Positions 5,841-13,393 are shown, counted from the stretch's first letter. The stretch is 13,454 nt of DNA from JBBQVS01 sp038211295 (GCA_038211295.1 JBBQVS010000097.1:1-13454); one strand, 5' to 3'. Numbers and translations are program-made. The notes: generated by a model not told the origin, from the sequence alone.

Positions 5841-6057
5841 GCCATGCCCTCTCAAGTTCACTCTGATGCTCTCGAATGATCTGCTCAATACGCACTATCT
5901 GTTTCTGCTGGAATCCGCTTGCGTTGACAAGACTGATGGGATTTAACCAAAATTTTGCCAGCCCTTCGGCCTTTTGCATATGAATATGTGGTGGCCCCGA
6001 ACTTTCGTTGCTGTAAAAGAAAAATCGGTAGCCATCGACTCTTAAAACAGTCGGCAT
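5821..6057 (-). CDS. DUF4160 family protein
   Basis: This gene encodes 78 residues starting MPTVLRVDGYRFFFYSNESS. The signature G-Y-R-F-x-F-Y-S-N-E, P-P-H-I-H (22-26), A-K-F-W-L-N-P-I-S-L, G-F and the C-terminal W-x-x-Y-F are all present, and the length is normal for the family. A strong ribosome binding site, GGGGAGGT, precedes the ATG by about eight bases. It is the first gene of a two-gene unit and its end overlaps the DUF2442 start by 20 bp. The conserved H-I-H could bind metal or be catalytic, but no activity is established. Pairs like this are often found in accessory DNA and are listed as putative toxin-antitoxin modules. Its place between transposon ends fits a mobile cargo. Confidence 0.87.
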   Translation of the reverse strand: MPTVLRVDGYRFFFYSNESSGPPHIHMQKAEGLAKFWLNPISLVNASGFQQKQIVRIEQIIREHQSELERAWHEYFTK

Positions 6058-6147
6058 ACACGGGCACCTCCCCTTCTCAATATGGAATAGCCCATGTCAC
6101 ATATGTTCACTCACAGTCTACTCAGTTTTTTTGAAAAAAGCCAGCCT

Positions 6148-6159
6148 TTGAGCCATATC
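6148..6159 (-). repeat. Inverted copy of the GATATGGCTCAA transposon repeat
   Basis: On the minus strand this is an exact 12-base copy of the left-edge core at 4819-4830. The two copies face each other across 1.3 kb containing the ATPase remnant and the DUF4160-DUF2442 pair, as expected for the two ends of one element. Confidence 0.5.
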
Positions 6160-6233
6160 TGCACCCCGTAGTCCAGCAAATTTATGCAGAAGGGGTCCTT
6201 TTTGTATTTGGACTACTGGACAAGATATGGCTC
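6150..6233. repeat. 84-bp interrupted inverted repeat
   Basis: GAGCCATATC (6150-6159) and GATATGGCTC (6224-6233) are exact inverted copies. Inside them GTAGTCC (6168-6174) pairs with GGACTAC (6210-6216), at offsets of 8 and 7 bases. The centre is A+T-rich. This looks like two transposon ends meeting back to back, or a cruciform. Confidence 0.5.
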
Positions 6234-6265
6234 TGGGAATGGACACGGACGTGGATATGGCTCAA
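6217..6265 (+). repeat. Two direct copies of the GATATGGCTC repeat
   Basis: TGGACAAGATATGGCTC (6217-6233) differs from the left-edge copy at 4812-4828 by one base, in the same orientation. A second core, GATATGGCTCAA, follows at 6254-6265, 30 bases further on. Spaced direct copies fit multiple transposase binding sites at one end. From 6266 to the lepA stop at 6386 I see nothing else. Confidence 0.5.
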
Positions 6266-6385
6266 AGTAGGTTTTGCCCGATGGTGAAAACGGGGACGAC
6301 AGCCGCTTCACGTCGGAGCAACAGGCAGAATGTGGCTCTGTGGCAAGGACAACGAGAATGCCAAATCACATCATCTGTGTGTTTG

Positions 6386-8191
6386 CTATTCACCAAGTGA
6401 AAGAATCGCCATGAATGCCTCTTGTGGTATCTCCACGTTGCCAACCATCTTCATGCGCTTCTTACCTTCTTTTTGCTTTTCCAGAAGTTTACGTTTGCGA
6501 GATATATCACCACCGTAACACTTTGCAAGCACGTCTTTACGCATTGCACGCACCGTTTCGCGTGCGATGATCTTCGAGCCAATCGCGGCCTGAATTGGCA
6601 CCTCGAACATCTGGCGTGGAATCAGTCCGCGCAACTTCTCGACGAGGGCGCGGCCTTGATAATACGCCTTGTCGCGATGAATAATCAGTGAGAGCGCATC
6701 AACAGGGTGGGCGTTAACCAGAATATCCAACTTGACCAAATCAGCAACTTGATAGCTGCCAAAGTTGTAATCGAGCGAGGCGTACCCCTGTGTACGTGAC
6801 TTGAGTTGATCGTAGAAGTCGATAATGAGTTCGGCGAGTGGCATCGTATACATCATGTGGACGCGTGTTGCTTCGATGTATTTTACTTCTTTGAACACGC
6901 CACGTCGCGTAATCACCAGGTCCATAATTGTGCCAATATAGCTTGAGGGCGCGAAAACGGATATCTCCATCATTGGTTCTTCGATGGCCTCGATCTCGTT
7001 TGGCGACGGCATTTTGGATGGATTGTCAACGCCAACCGTCTCGCCGTCCGTTTTTTGTACATGATATTCTACGCTCGGTGCGGTTGCCAGAATATCCAGA
7101 TTGTACTCGCGCTCGATACGCTCCTGAATGATTTCCATATGCAACAAGCCCAGGAAGCCACAACGAAAGCCAAAGCCGAGCGCGTTCGAGGTCTCCGGCT
7201 CATAGAAGAGGGCCGCGTCGTTTAACAGGAGGCGATCCAATGCCTCGCGCAAAAGTGGATATTCGTTACCCTCTACTGGATAGATGCCCGCGAAGACCAT
7301 TGGTTTTGCTGGCTTATAGCCGGGGAGCATCTCGACGTCGGCGAGCGCACTCGGAACGGTCACGGTATCGCCGACGCGGCAATCCTTCACGTTTTTAAAG
7401 CCAGTCGCGATATATCCAACCTCGCCCGTCGTCAGGCCATCTACCGATGTCAGGCGCGGATGAAAGTAGCCCGCCTCCAGGATTTCGGTTGTGCTACCAA
7501 CCGCCATCATCGCGACGCGTTCGCCGGTACGAAGCTTGCCATCAATGATACGAAGATACGCAATCACGCCCTTATATGCGTCATAGTGTGAGTCAAAAAC
7601 CAGGGCGCGGAGTGGTTTCTCAGGATCGCCATGCGGTGGTGGAATCTGCTTGATGACGGCTTCAAGAATTTCCTGGGTGCCAATCCCCTCTTTGGCGGAG
7701 GCGAGAATGCACTCGTCTCTGGAGAGGCCAATGACATCTTCGACTTCCAACTTTACCTTTTCTGGGTCAGCACTGGGCAAGTCGATTTTGTTGATAACCG
7801 GAATGATGGTAAGGTCAGACTCCAACGCAAGATAAAGGTTAGCGAGTGTTTGCGCCTCGATGCCCTGTGTTGCATCGATGACCAGAAGCGCACCCTCACA
7901 CGCGATAAGGCTACGCGAGACCTCATAGGTGAAATCGACGTGTCCAGGCGTGTCAATCAGGTTTAGCTCATACTCTTCCCCATTCAACGCTGTGTAGCGC
8001 ATCCGTACTGCCTGCGCTTTGATGGTGATGCCCTTCTCACGCTCTAAATCCATCTGGTCAAGTGTCTGTTCCATCAAATCGCGCTTGCTGACCGTTCCCG
8101 TGAATTCCAGGAGGCGGTCAGCAAGCGTGGACTTGCCGTGATCGATATGCGCGACAATACAAAAGTTTCTAATATGTGCTTGATCCGTCAT
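6386..8191 (-). CDS. lepA: Elongation factor 4 (LepA), ribosomal back-translocase GTPase
   Basis: This gene encodes 601 residues, the normal length. GTPase motifs are all present: G1 AHIDHGKST (14-22), G2 GITI (54-57), G3 DTPGH (80-84), G4 NKID (134-137), G5 SAK (165-167). The EF-G-like domains follow, and the LepA-specific C-terminal domain ends with GGDISRKRKLLEKQKEGKKR and the usual M-V-G-N-V-E-I-P-Q-E-A-F. LepA binds the 70S ribosome, promotes back-translocation in vitro and affects translation under ionic stress and initiation in vivo. The ATG at 8191 (MTDQAHIRNFCIVAHIDHGK) is chosen because GGAGG lies about ten bases upstream; an in-frame start at 8209 would add six residues. The ATG overlaps the mnmA stop as ATGA, so translation is coupled. 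No clear terminator was found after the stop. Confidence 0.98.
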   Translation of the reverse strand: MTDQAHIRNFCIVAHIDHGKSTLADRLLEFTGTVSKRDLMEQTLDQMDLEREKGITIKAQAVRMRYTALNGEEYELNLIDTPGHVDFTYEVSRSLIACEGALLVIDATQGIEAQTLANLYLALESDLTIIPVINKIDLPSADPEKVKLEVEDVIGLSRDECILASAKEGIGTQEILEAVIKQIPPPHGDPEKPLRALVFDSHYDAYKGVIAYLRIIDGKLRTGERVAMMAVGSTTEILEAGYFHPRLTSVDGLTTGEVGYIATGFKNVKDCRVGDTVTVPSALADVEMLPGYKPAKPMVFAGIYPVEGNEYPLLREALDRLLLNDAALFYEPETSNALGFGFRCGFLGLLHMEIIQERIEREYNLDILATAPSVEYHVQKTDGETVGVDNPSKMPSPNEIEAIEEPMMEISVFAPSSYIGTIMDLVITRRGVFKEVKYIEATRVHMMYTMPLAELIIDFYDQLKSRTQGYASLDYNFGSYQVADLVKLDILVNAHPVDALSLIIHRDKAYYQGRALVEKLRGLIPRQMFEVPIQAAIGSKIIARETVRAMRKDVLAKCYGGDISRKRKLLEKQKEGKKRMKMVGNVEIPQEAFMAILSLGE

Positions 8192-9363
8192 TCGATGATG
8201 CCTCCGCACAACACTTCATCACCAGCTTCTCCGCCATAAAAAACGGCAGCTTGTCCGGGAGTGATAGCCCGTTGTGGATTTTTTAGTGTAACCTGTACGC
8301 GATTGCCCTCAATTGGCGTAACCAGCGCGGGCTGCTCAGTAGCCTTGTACCGCACACGTACTAACGCGTCAAAGGGGGTCGCAGGCGTTTCTCCGCTGAG
8401 GTAATGCATACTTCCGACGACAAACGTCTGCTTCTCTAACGCGTTCGCTGGGCCAACAACGAGAGCGTTCTGCTCGGCGTTGATGCTGAGCACGTGTAAC
8501 GCTTCAAGTGAGGTAAGGCCCAATCCCTTGCGTTGCCCGATGGTATAATAGGCGAGTCCGCGATGTCGCCCTAATGCTTTGCCCTGCTGATCGTAGATCG
8601 GCCCCGGCTTTGGTAGCGTAATCAATGGCTTAGCGCGTGACGCGATACCTGCGCTAACGGGTTCTCGTTCTGGCTCGTACTCACCGTGCGCGGCAGCGTA
8701 GCGGTCAATAAAGCCACGATAGTCGTTTTTCGCGACAAAGCATATCTCCTGACTCTCGGCTTTAGTTGCAACCGACATGCCGCGCTCTGCCGCCATCGCA
8801 CGTACCTGTGGTTTTGTGAAACCACCAAGTGGGAAACACGCGTGTGACAGTTGGTATTGATTAAGCACATGCAGGACATACGACTGGTCTTTTTCGGTAT
8901 CCACCGCACATCGTAACCGCCGCTTACCCGTCACAGGATGATCGTCTACCTGCACATAGTGGCCTGTCGCAAGATAGTCCGCGTCGAGAGCCAGGGCGCG
9001 ATTGAGAAGCACGGTAAAGCGAATATGGCGATTACAGTTCAGGCACGGGTTTGGAGTGCGTCCAGCTACGTAATCTTCATAGAAAGAATCGACAATTTTG
9101 TGCTTGAATTCTTCTTCGACATTGACAAGATAAAAGGGAATATCAAGCATACGGGCCACTCGCCGCGCATCGTCAACCGCTTCAAGCGAGCAACATTTGT
9201 TTTGCGCGACACGCTCTACGCCGTCATCTTCCGCTTCAATAACGCCCGGCTCCGACCAGAGGCGCAACATAATGCCAATTACTTCGTGACCTTGCTCTTT
9301 TAAAAGTGCAGCAGCGACAGAGCTATCCACGCCGCCGCTCATTGCGACGACTATTCGTGCCAT
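8188..9363 (-). CDS. mnmA: tRNA-uridine 2-sulfurtransferase MnmA
   Basis: This gene encodes 391 residues. The PP-loop SGGVDSS (9-15) binds ATP. MnmA adenylates C2 of uridine 34 in the Lys, Glu and Gln tRNAs and inserts sulfur to give s2U. The nucleophile region is TPNPCLNCN, with C110 at the position of the E. coli catalytic cysteine and an additional C107 where E. coli has Asp, making a CxxC. The second active-site cysteine is C208 in SQEICFV. Three cysteines of this pattern could also hold an iron-sulfur cluster, as proposed for related tRNA thiolases; this is inference. The tRNA-binding middle part has TIGQRKGLG, and a C-terminal beta-barrel follows. AGGAAAA lies nine bases before the ATG. 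It is the first gene of a two-gene unit with lepA, behind a promoter at 9550-9578 and a possible attenuator. Confidence 0.97.
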   Translation of the reverse strand: MARIVVAMSGGVDSSVAAALLKEQGHEVIGIMLRLWSEPGVIEAEDDGVERVAQNKCCSLEAVDDARRVARMLDIPFYLVNVEEEFKHKIVDSFYEDYVAGRTPNPCLNCNRHIRFTVLLNRALALDADYLATGHYVQVDDHPVTGKRRLRCAVDTEKDQSYVLHVLNQYQLSHACFPLGGFTKPQVRAMAAERGMSVATKAESQEICFVAKNDYRGFIDRYAAAHGEYEPEREPVSAGIASRAKPLITLPKPGPIYDQQGKALGRHRGLAYYTIGQRKGLGLTSLEALHVLSINAEQNALVVGPANALEKQTFVVGSMHYLSGETPATPFDALVRVRYKATEQPALVTPIEGNRVQVTLKNPQRAITPGQAAVFYGGEAGDEVLCGGIIE

Positions 9364-9458
9364 GATGTTTTTCCTGTTGTGTAGTGAGAATATGTACGCA
9401 TTCGTTAGATAAAAGGGAGATACAAGCGCGATTGCTTAACTATTTAGCCATAAAGTAG

Positions 9459-9488
9459 AAAAAAGGACTAGCCATTGCGGTGCTAGCC
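9459..9488 (-). terminator. Terminator or attenuator in the mnmA-lepA leader
   Basis: On the minus strand GGCTAGC is followed by a loop and then by GCTAG-T-CC and six T residues: CTAG-C pairs 9468-9472 with 9482-9486, extended by GG/CC past one bulged base (9465-9466 with 9487-9488). It lies between the mnmA promoter and the mnmA ATG, about 85 bases after the expected transcription start. A TGTGTAT-TG-ATACACA hairpin (9512-9527) lies between them. This could give a short RNA or control readthrough. It is not a recognisable T-box or other known riboswitch. Confidence 0.5.
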
Positions 9489-9549
9489 TCTTGCTGTCAC
9501 GTCTTTTCTGGTGTGTATTGATACACATAATGCCTTTCCTTGCACCCTA

Positions 9550-9578
9550 AGAGTAGCATAGGAGGCTGTATTTGTCAA
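9550..9578 (-). promoter_or_regulatory. Promoter of the mnmA-lepA unit
   Basis: On the minus strand TTGACA (9578-9573) is followed by a 17-base spacer and TACTCT (9555-9550), preceded by TGC as in an extended -10. The predicted start is near 9543, giving a leader of about 180 bases. Confidence 0.6.
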
Positions 9579-9597
9579 ATTCGCGGGGATGACCCAC

Positions 9598-9626
9598 TCG
9601 ACGACTCTTGCCATTTCGTGTATAAT
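9598..9626 (+). promoter_or_regulatory. Possible plus-strand promoter, divergent from mnmA
   Basis: A perfect TATAAT (9621-9626) has TCGACG (9598-9603) 17 bases upstream. It would produce a leader of about 235 bases for the gene at 9869. A second TATAAT at 9756-9761 has no good -35 box. The rest of 9627-9868 shows no gene. Confidence 0.45.
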
Positions 9627-9868
9627 GGCGGCAATGATAATATGTATGTAGACCGTCAATGTTCTGGAAAACACACAGTTCCGCCTGGACTTTCGGCTAA
9701 AATAGTAAATTTATAGTATTTGAGCTGTGTATACTCTACACTATTTTAAGCAACGTATAATGTACTACTGCTCCGCTCTGTATTTGCCTACTAGAAGAGA
9801 GGGAGCAGAGTAAAAAGAGAAAACGCTCGAAAAGCTGGTTTCAGGCTGTCGGGCAGGAGGTTTAAGAT

Positions 9869-10354
9869 ATGCCAAAGAAAGCAATACCTGCACGAACTGG
9901 CGTGCAACGCGTGAACGTAAAGGCACAGAAGAGTTTTGAACTGGTGCGGCCCGTAACCGAAAGTTCCAAACAAGAGGCTGAAGAGATTGTAGAAAAATCA
10001 GCAGAAGAGACAAGCATTACTACAGCAGGTAGCACAGCTTCGACTCTCGACGCGTTGCCAACTGTTCCAAAGAAGAGAGCACGCGCCAGCAGCGTTATCA
10101 CAGAGGATGCACCTGTTGTACCCGTGGCTCCTAAGAAAGAGGCAGAGGCACCCGTTGTCGCCACAAAGGGCAATGCATCCGCGCGACTCGCGGCGCGCAA
10201 AAACATACAGCGCACGCAGCGCAGTAGTGCCGCGCTGATTACCGCCGAACACTACTCCTATGTCAGAAAAGACCTCATATTTATTGCCGTACTTGCGACA
10301 ATTATGATCGCTGCGCTTGCGGTTCTCTACTTTGTACCGGGCATTGGAGCGTAA
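9869..10354 (+). CDS. Disordered protein with a C-terminal membrane anchor, unknown function
   Basis: This gene encodes 161 residues with a good ribosome binding site (AGGAGG, seven bases before the ATG). Residues 1-125 are rich in Lys, Ala, Glu, Pro, Thr and Val, with repeated PKK segments (VPKKRARASS, APKKEAEAPV), and are probably unstructured. A basic patch (ARLAARKNIQRTQR, about 105-118) precedes EHYSYVRKDL and one hydrophobic helix (about 135-156, IFIAVLATIMIAALAVLYFV). This is the layout of a tail-anchored protein with its long N-terminal part in the cytoplasm. It has no signal peptide and no cysteines. I do not recognise a named family. It is transcribed away from mnmA and is followed by its own terminator. 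The strong ribosome binding site, terminator and clear layout argue for a real gene. Confidence 0.8.
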   Translation: MPKKAIPARTGVQRVNVKAQKSFELVRPVTESSKQEAEEIVEKSAEETSITTAGSTASTLDALPTVPKKRARASSVITEDAPVVPVAPKKEAEAPVVATKGNASARLAARKNIQRTQRSSAALITAEHYSYVRKDLIFIAVLATIMIAALAVLYFVPGIGA

Positions 10355-10383
10355 ACAGTATATAACAGTTGTGTCTCACACAG

Positions 10384-10415
10384 AGAAGCACTGACCAGAT
10401 ATGGGCAGTGCTTCT
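10384..10415 (+). terminator. Terminator of the tail-anchored protein gene
   Basis: AGAAGCACTG (10384-10393) and CAGTGCTTCT (10406-10415) form a perfect 10-bp stem with a 12-base loop, 29 bases after the stop codon. TGATATTTT follows, so the T-run is weak. The SWIM gene converges from the right, and the stem could serve both strands. Confidence 0.7.
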
Positions 10416-10485
10416 TGATATTTTGGTTCTCTGTCGCTTGCACACGGACACTATTTTCTTGCGAACAAAACTTTCGTTGTCCTGC

Positions 10486-10767
10486 TTAGTGTACCAGGGG
10501 GCTTGTACCCAGCCCGGTGGGGACGCCATGACGGTGAGCGGACGGAATGGTCACGCCCAGGACGCGTTGCATCGCCATTGTGTGACAGCAGTCGCCCCAA
10601 TCATGGAAGAAGCGACAGGTGCAGGTCCATTCGCCGTTATCAAAGTTTGTTGTATGTACGTCGTTCTCGCCTTGAAATTTCGCCTCAAAATGAGTAAATT
10701 GAATACGCTCTGGTTCCTCTGCATACCGTTTGGCTTTTGCGATTTTGCTGATCATACTTGAGTTCAT
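10486..10767 (-). CDS. Small SWIM zinc-finger protein
   Basis: This gene encodes 93 residues starting MNSSMISKIAKAKRYAEEPE. AAGGAGAT lies seven bases before the ATG. The SWIM zinc-binding pattern C-x-C-x(n)-C-x-H is complete: C49, C51, C60, H62 in WTCTCRFFHDWGDCCHTMAM. Before it is a basic N-terminal helix and two strands that lead into the finger, as is usual for SWIM domains, which bind DNA or proteins. Nothing else is present: there is no helicase, transposase or kinase domain of the sort SWIM is often fused to, and the last 20 residues (HRHGVPTGLGTSPLVH) have no fold signal. Stand-alone SWIM proteins are known but their function is not. The gene has about 560 bases of apparently empty DNA upstream. 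Confidence 0.85.
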   Translation of the reverse strand: MNSSMISKIAKAKRYAEEPERIQFTHFEAKFQGENDVHTTNFDNGEWTCTCRFFHDWGDCCHTMAMQRVLGVTIPSAHRHGVPTGLGTSPLVH

Positions 10768-11521
10768 AAGCTATCTCCTTGACAAATCTAGCAATCACTC
10801 CGCGTCCACCCTCCATGGTGTGTTCTTTACGCTTCAGTGGTGTCGCCCCAAATGCACACTTGCATGGTTGTAGGCATCCGTAATAGCGTGTCGTAAAAAA
10901 GTAAGGCTTTTCTGCTCCGCTTGTTGTGTAGAAGAGCAAGGGAACAGGAAACCCGCCCTCCTTTCTCAGGAAATATTCTAAAATCAAACTTCACCCATTG
11001 GTGAAGATGTGGCCCAGGGAAGAAAGAAGAATCGATGAGCCCGAAACCGATGAGCCAATAAAAATGAGACAGTGTGTTAATGGTTGATGAAATAAAAAAC
11101 ACCAGAGACAGTTCGTCCCCAGTGTGAGTCTACACGTCAAATGTACTCAGTATTCCTCGTGTTACCTGTGACAAGATGCTGTGTGATTTCAATGAGACTG
11201 AACACATACGCATTCCCATTCTCACCCAGCAACACGCTGGATGTACATGACCTGATGCCCAACGAACCAGAAACCACGATGTTGTAGTTAGTAGGTTGCT
11301 ATGTACGCCCGAATATGTTTTGCTAATACACCCCATTATACCATAGAAACTGTGAAAAGTCTACCCTTTTGGATAGGAGATTTCCTTTAATCTGTCACTC
11401 ACTTCACAACAATAGTGTGCCATATATCATAGTTTTTGTGCTTGAAAGACAGTATACTGAAAGAAAGCGAGTCGCTCTAATACACCATTGCTATTTTTAT
11501 GCAATTCGTCTGGAGGTTTCT
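10768..11521. other. Intergenic region with a hairpin and a possible minus-strand promoter
   Basis: No gene is supported. The minus-strand frames at 10685-10987, 10827-11102 and 11130-11336 have no ribosome binding site and no protein-like composition. CTTCACC-CATT-GGTGAAG (10989-11006) is a perfect 7-bp hairpin. On the minus strand TAGACT (11363-11358) and a perfect TATAAT (11340-11335) with a 17-base spacer could drive a long leader toward the SWIM gene or a separate RNA. The plus-strand frame upstream of the sedolisin start (11369-11521) has no ribosome binding site and was not included in that gene. Confidence 0.4.
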
Positions 11522-13393
11522 GTGCATCAGTCTTTTCGCTCCACTACAGGCAGACATTACCCTACTCTTACGTCTTTTCTTCTTGCACTCGTTCTTTTTC
11601 TCATCAGTGCCTGTTCAGTTGGAGGAATGCCTTCCTCTACGAACTCCGTTCAAACTCCTATCGTGCAACATCGTCCAATTCCGACAACCACTCCTCACGC
11701 GCTTGCGGATGTTCCAAGTGGCATCGGGCAGGTCGTCGAAGGAACGCCTTTGTCAACGGATGCCGTTAAAACGCTCACCTTCGACCTGATTTATGATGAT
11801 ACCGCGTTCGAGCATGATGTTTCACAAATCTATACTATCGCCTCGCCAGTGTATCATCACTACCTCACCACAGAGCAGATTATTCAACGGTATACCCTTG
11901 CTGACACGCAACTTCAGATTGTGCAAAACTGGCTGAAGCAGAACGGGTACACCATAAACACGGTTGACTCTTTGCGTTCAGCAATCAGCGTTTCGGTGTC
12001 TGTCGGCACGATTAACCGCACACTAGGCATCACATTAGAACAATATACGATTACAGCCTTTACTTTCTTTGAACCCAAAGGAACGCCAACATTGCCAGCA
12101 GTGGTAGCACCATTTGTGCAATCCATTATTGGTCTGAGTACGTTTGCCCACCCGGAATTTCGACCCCCGTTCAGTATCGCGCACAAGAAGAATGCGGCAA
12201 CCGTGATGGGAGCCAACTGCGTGAAATATGGCGCGAAGCAGACGCTTACTCGTGACAAGCTTGCAGGCGCATATCAGTTCAAGCAGTTGTATCAACAGGG
12301 GATAGCGGGGCAAGGAATGACGGTTGGTGTTGCGGAATTTGGCGAGCCATATAGCCCCAGCGATATCGCGAACTACGCGGCGTGTGTTGGTATCAGTATG
12401 CCAGATATTGAAAATGTTGACGTTGACGGACATCTTGCGGCTGGTTCTGGTCAAGGAGAGGCGGCGATGGATATTGAGTTGCTCGTCGGCCTCGCACCCA
12501 AAGCAAAAATACTGGATTATCAGGCTGATACAAGCATAACAGGCTTCGCGCAGGCCCTTGTAGATGTCTTCAATCGTGTCGCTACAGAGCATCGTGTGTC
12601 AGTGTTGAGCGTGAGTTATGGCACCTGGGAAAGCTCTTTCAGTATGGCGGAGCAGCGTTCGGTTAACCGTAGTTTACGCACGCTGGCGGCTGAAGGTATC
12701 TCAGTTTTTATCAGTAGTGGTGATTGTGGAGCGTATTCGCACCGTCTGCGTGCGCCTCAGTTCGCGGAAGTCTCGTTTCCTGCGAGTGCGCCCTATGCAA
12801 TCTCCGTTGGTGGCACGTATCTGCAAGTTGGGAGTAGTAATACACGTATCAGTGAAACAGCGTGGGGTGGCGACGATGGTCTACCCATCTGCCAGAACGA
12901 TTGGGGGAGCGGGGGAGGAGTAAGCCAGAACAGCGACTTCCGACGTCCAGCATGGCAGACGGGGCTGGGAACTGATACACGCTATGATGGGACGAGTAGC
13001 GGGGTGTTCGTGCCGAATGTTTTTCCGCCAACGCCACTCACCGCTCCCAACGGTCTACGGCAGGTGCCGGATGTCGCAGCCGCCGCGTTTCCCAATATCG
13101 CGATCTACTATAATGGTTCATGGCTGGCTTCGGGCGGCACTAGCGCAGCCGCTCCCATCTGGGCGGCGGGCGCGATACTCCTTAATCAAGGTTTGCAACA
13201 GCAGCATAAAGCACTGTTGGGAGGAGTGCCAGAGTTCTATACACTGGCAAACAACTCTAAGCACCATCGACCCTATACAGGTATCACGCAGGGCGACAAT
13301 CTCTACTTTACCGCAACGCCGGGCTGGAACTATGTTACTGGGTGGGGGTCGCCAAACTTTAGCGATCTGCTGCAATTGGAACTTGAGAAGTAA
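11522..13393 (+). CDS. Sedolisin family (S53) serine-carboxyl peptidase, lipoprotein
   Basis: This gene encodes 623 residues. The GTG start at 11522 follows TGGAGG by five bases and puts a signal peptide at the N-terminus; the frame is open further upstream to 11369 but without such a site. LALVLFLISAC is a lipoprotein signal with C31 as the lipidated residue, followed by a Ser/Thr/Pro linker (about 32-65). A pro-domain (about 66-205) matches the Pro-kumamolisin activation domain, and the S53 catalytic domain covers about 240-620. Catalytic residues are all present: E313 and D317 (GEAAMD), D401 (SSGDCG) and S541 (GGTSAAAP). S53 enzymes are acid peptidases that remove the pro-domain themselves. 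The C-terminal calcium site is altered: TGIT (585-588) has Gly where Asp is usual, and TPGWN (599-603) has Asn for the second Asp. The protein probably acts at the outside of the cytoplasmic membrane. Confidence 0.93.
   Translation: MHQSFRSTTGRHYPTLTSFLLALVLFLISACSVGGMPSSTNSVQTPIVQHRPIPTTTPHALADVPSGIGQVVEGTPLSTDAVKTLTFDLIYDDTAFEHDVSQIYTIASPVYHHYLTTEQIIQRYTLADTQLQIVQNWLKQNGYTINTVDSLRSAISVSVSVGTINRTLGITLEQYTITAFTFFEPKGTPTLPAVVAPFVQSIIGLSTFAHPEFRPPFSIAHKKNAATVMGANCVKYGAKQTLTRDKLAGAYQFKQLYQQGIAGQGMTVGVAEFGEPYSPSDIANYAACVGISMPDIENVDVDGHLAAGSGQGEAAMDIELLVGLAPKAKILDYQADTSITGFAQALVDVFNRVATEHRVSVLSVSYGTWESSFSMAEQRSVNRSLRTLAAEGISVFISSGDCGAYSHRLRAPQFAEVSFPASAPYAISVGGTYLQVGSSNTRISETAWGGDDGLPICQNDWGSGGGVSQNSDFRRPAWQTGLGTDTRYDGTSSGVFVPNVFPPTPLTAPNGLRQVPDVAAAAFPNIAIYYNGSWLASGGTSAAAPIWAAGAILLNQGLQQQHKALLGGVPEFYTLANNSKHHRPYTGITQGDNLYFTATPGWNYVTGWGSPNFSDLLQLELEK

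Noticed and set aside
9479..9546. GGTGC/GCACC pairing as an antiterminator for the mnmA leader
   Set aside because: The first half lies at the predicted transcription start and may not be in the RNA; five base pairs are too few.
10827..11336. Minus-strand frames upstream of the SWIM gene
   Set aside because: They have no ribosome binding sites, no family resemblance and a composition typical of noncoding DNA.
11369..11521. N-terminal extension of the sedolisin
   Set aside because: The 51 extra residues would bury the lipoprotein signal, and the GTG at 11522 has a good ribosome binding site.
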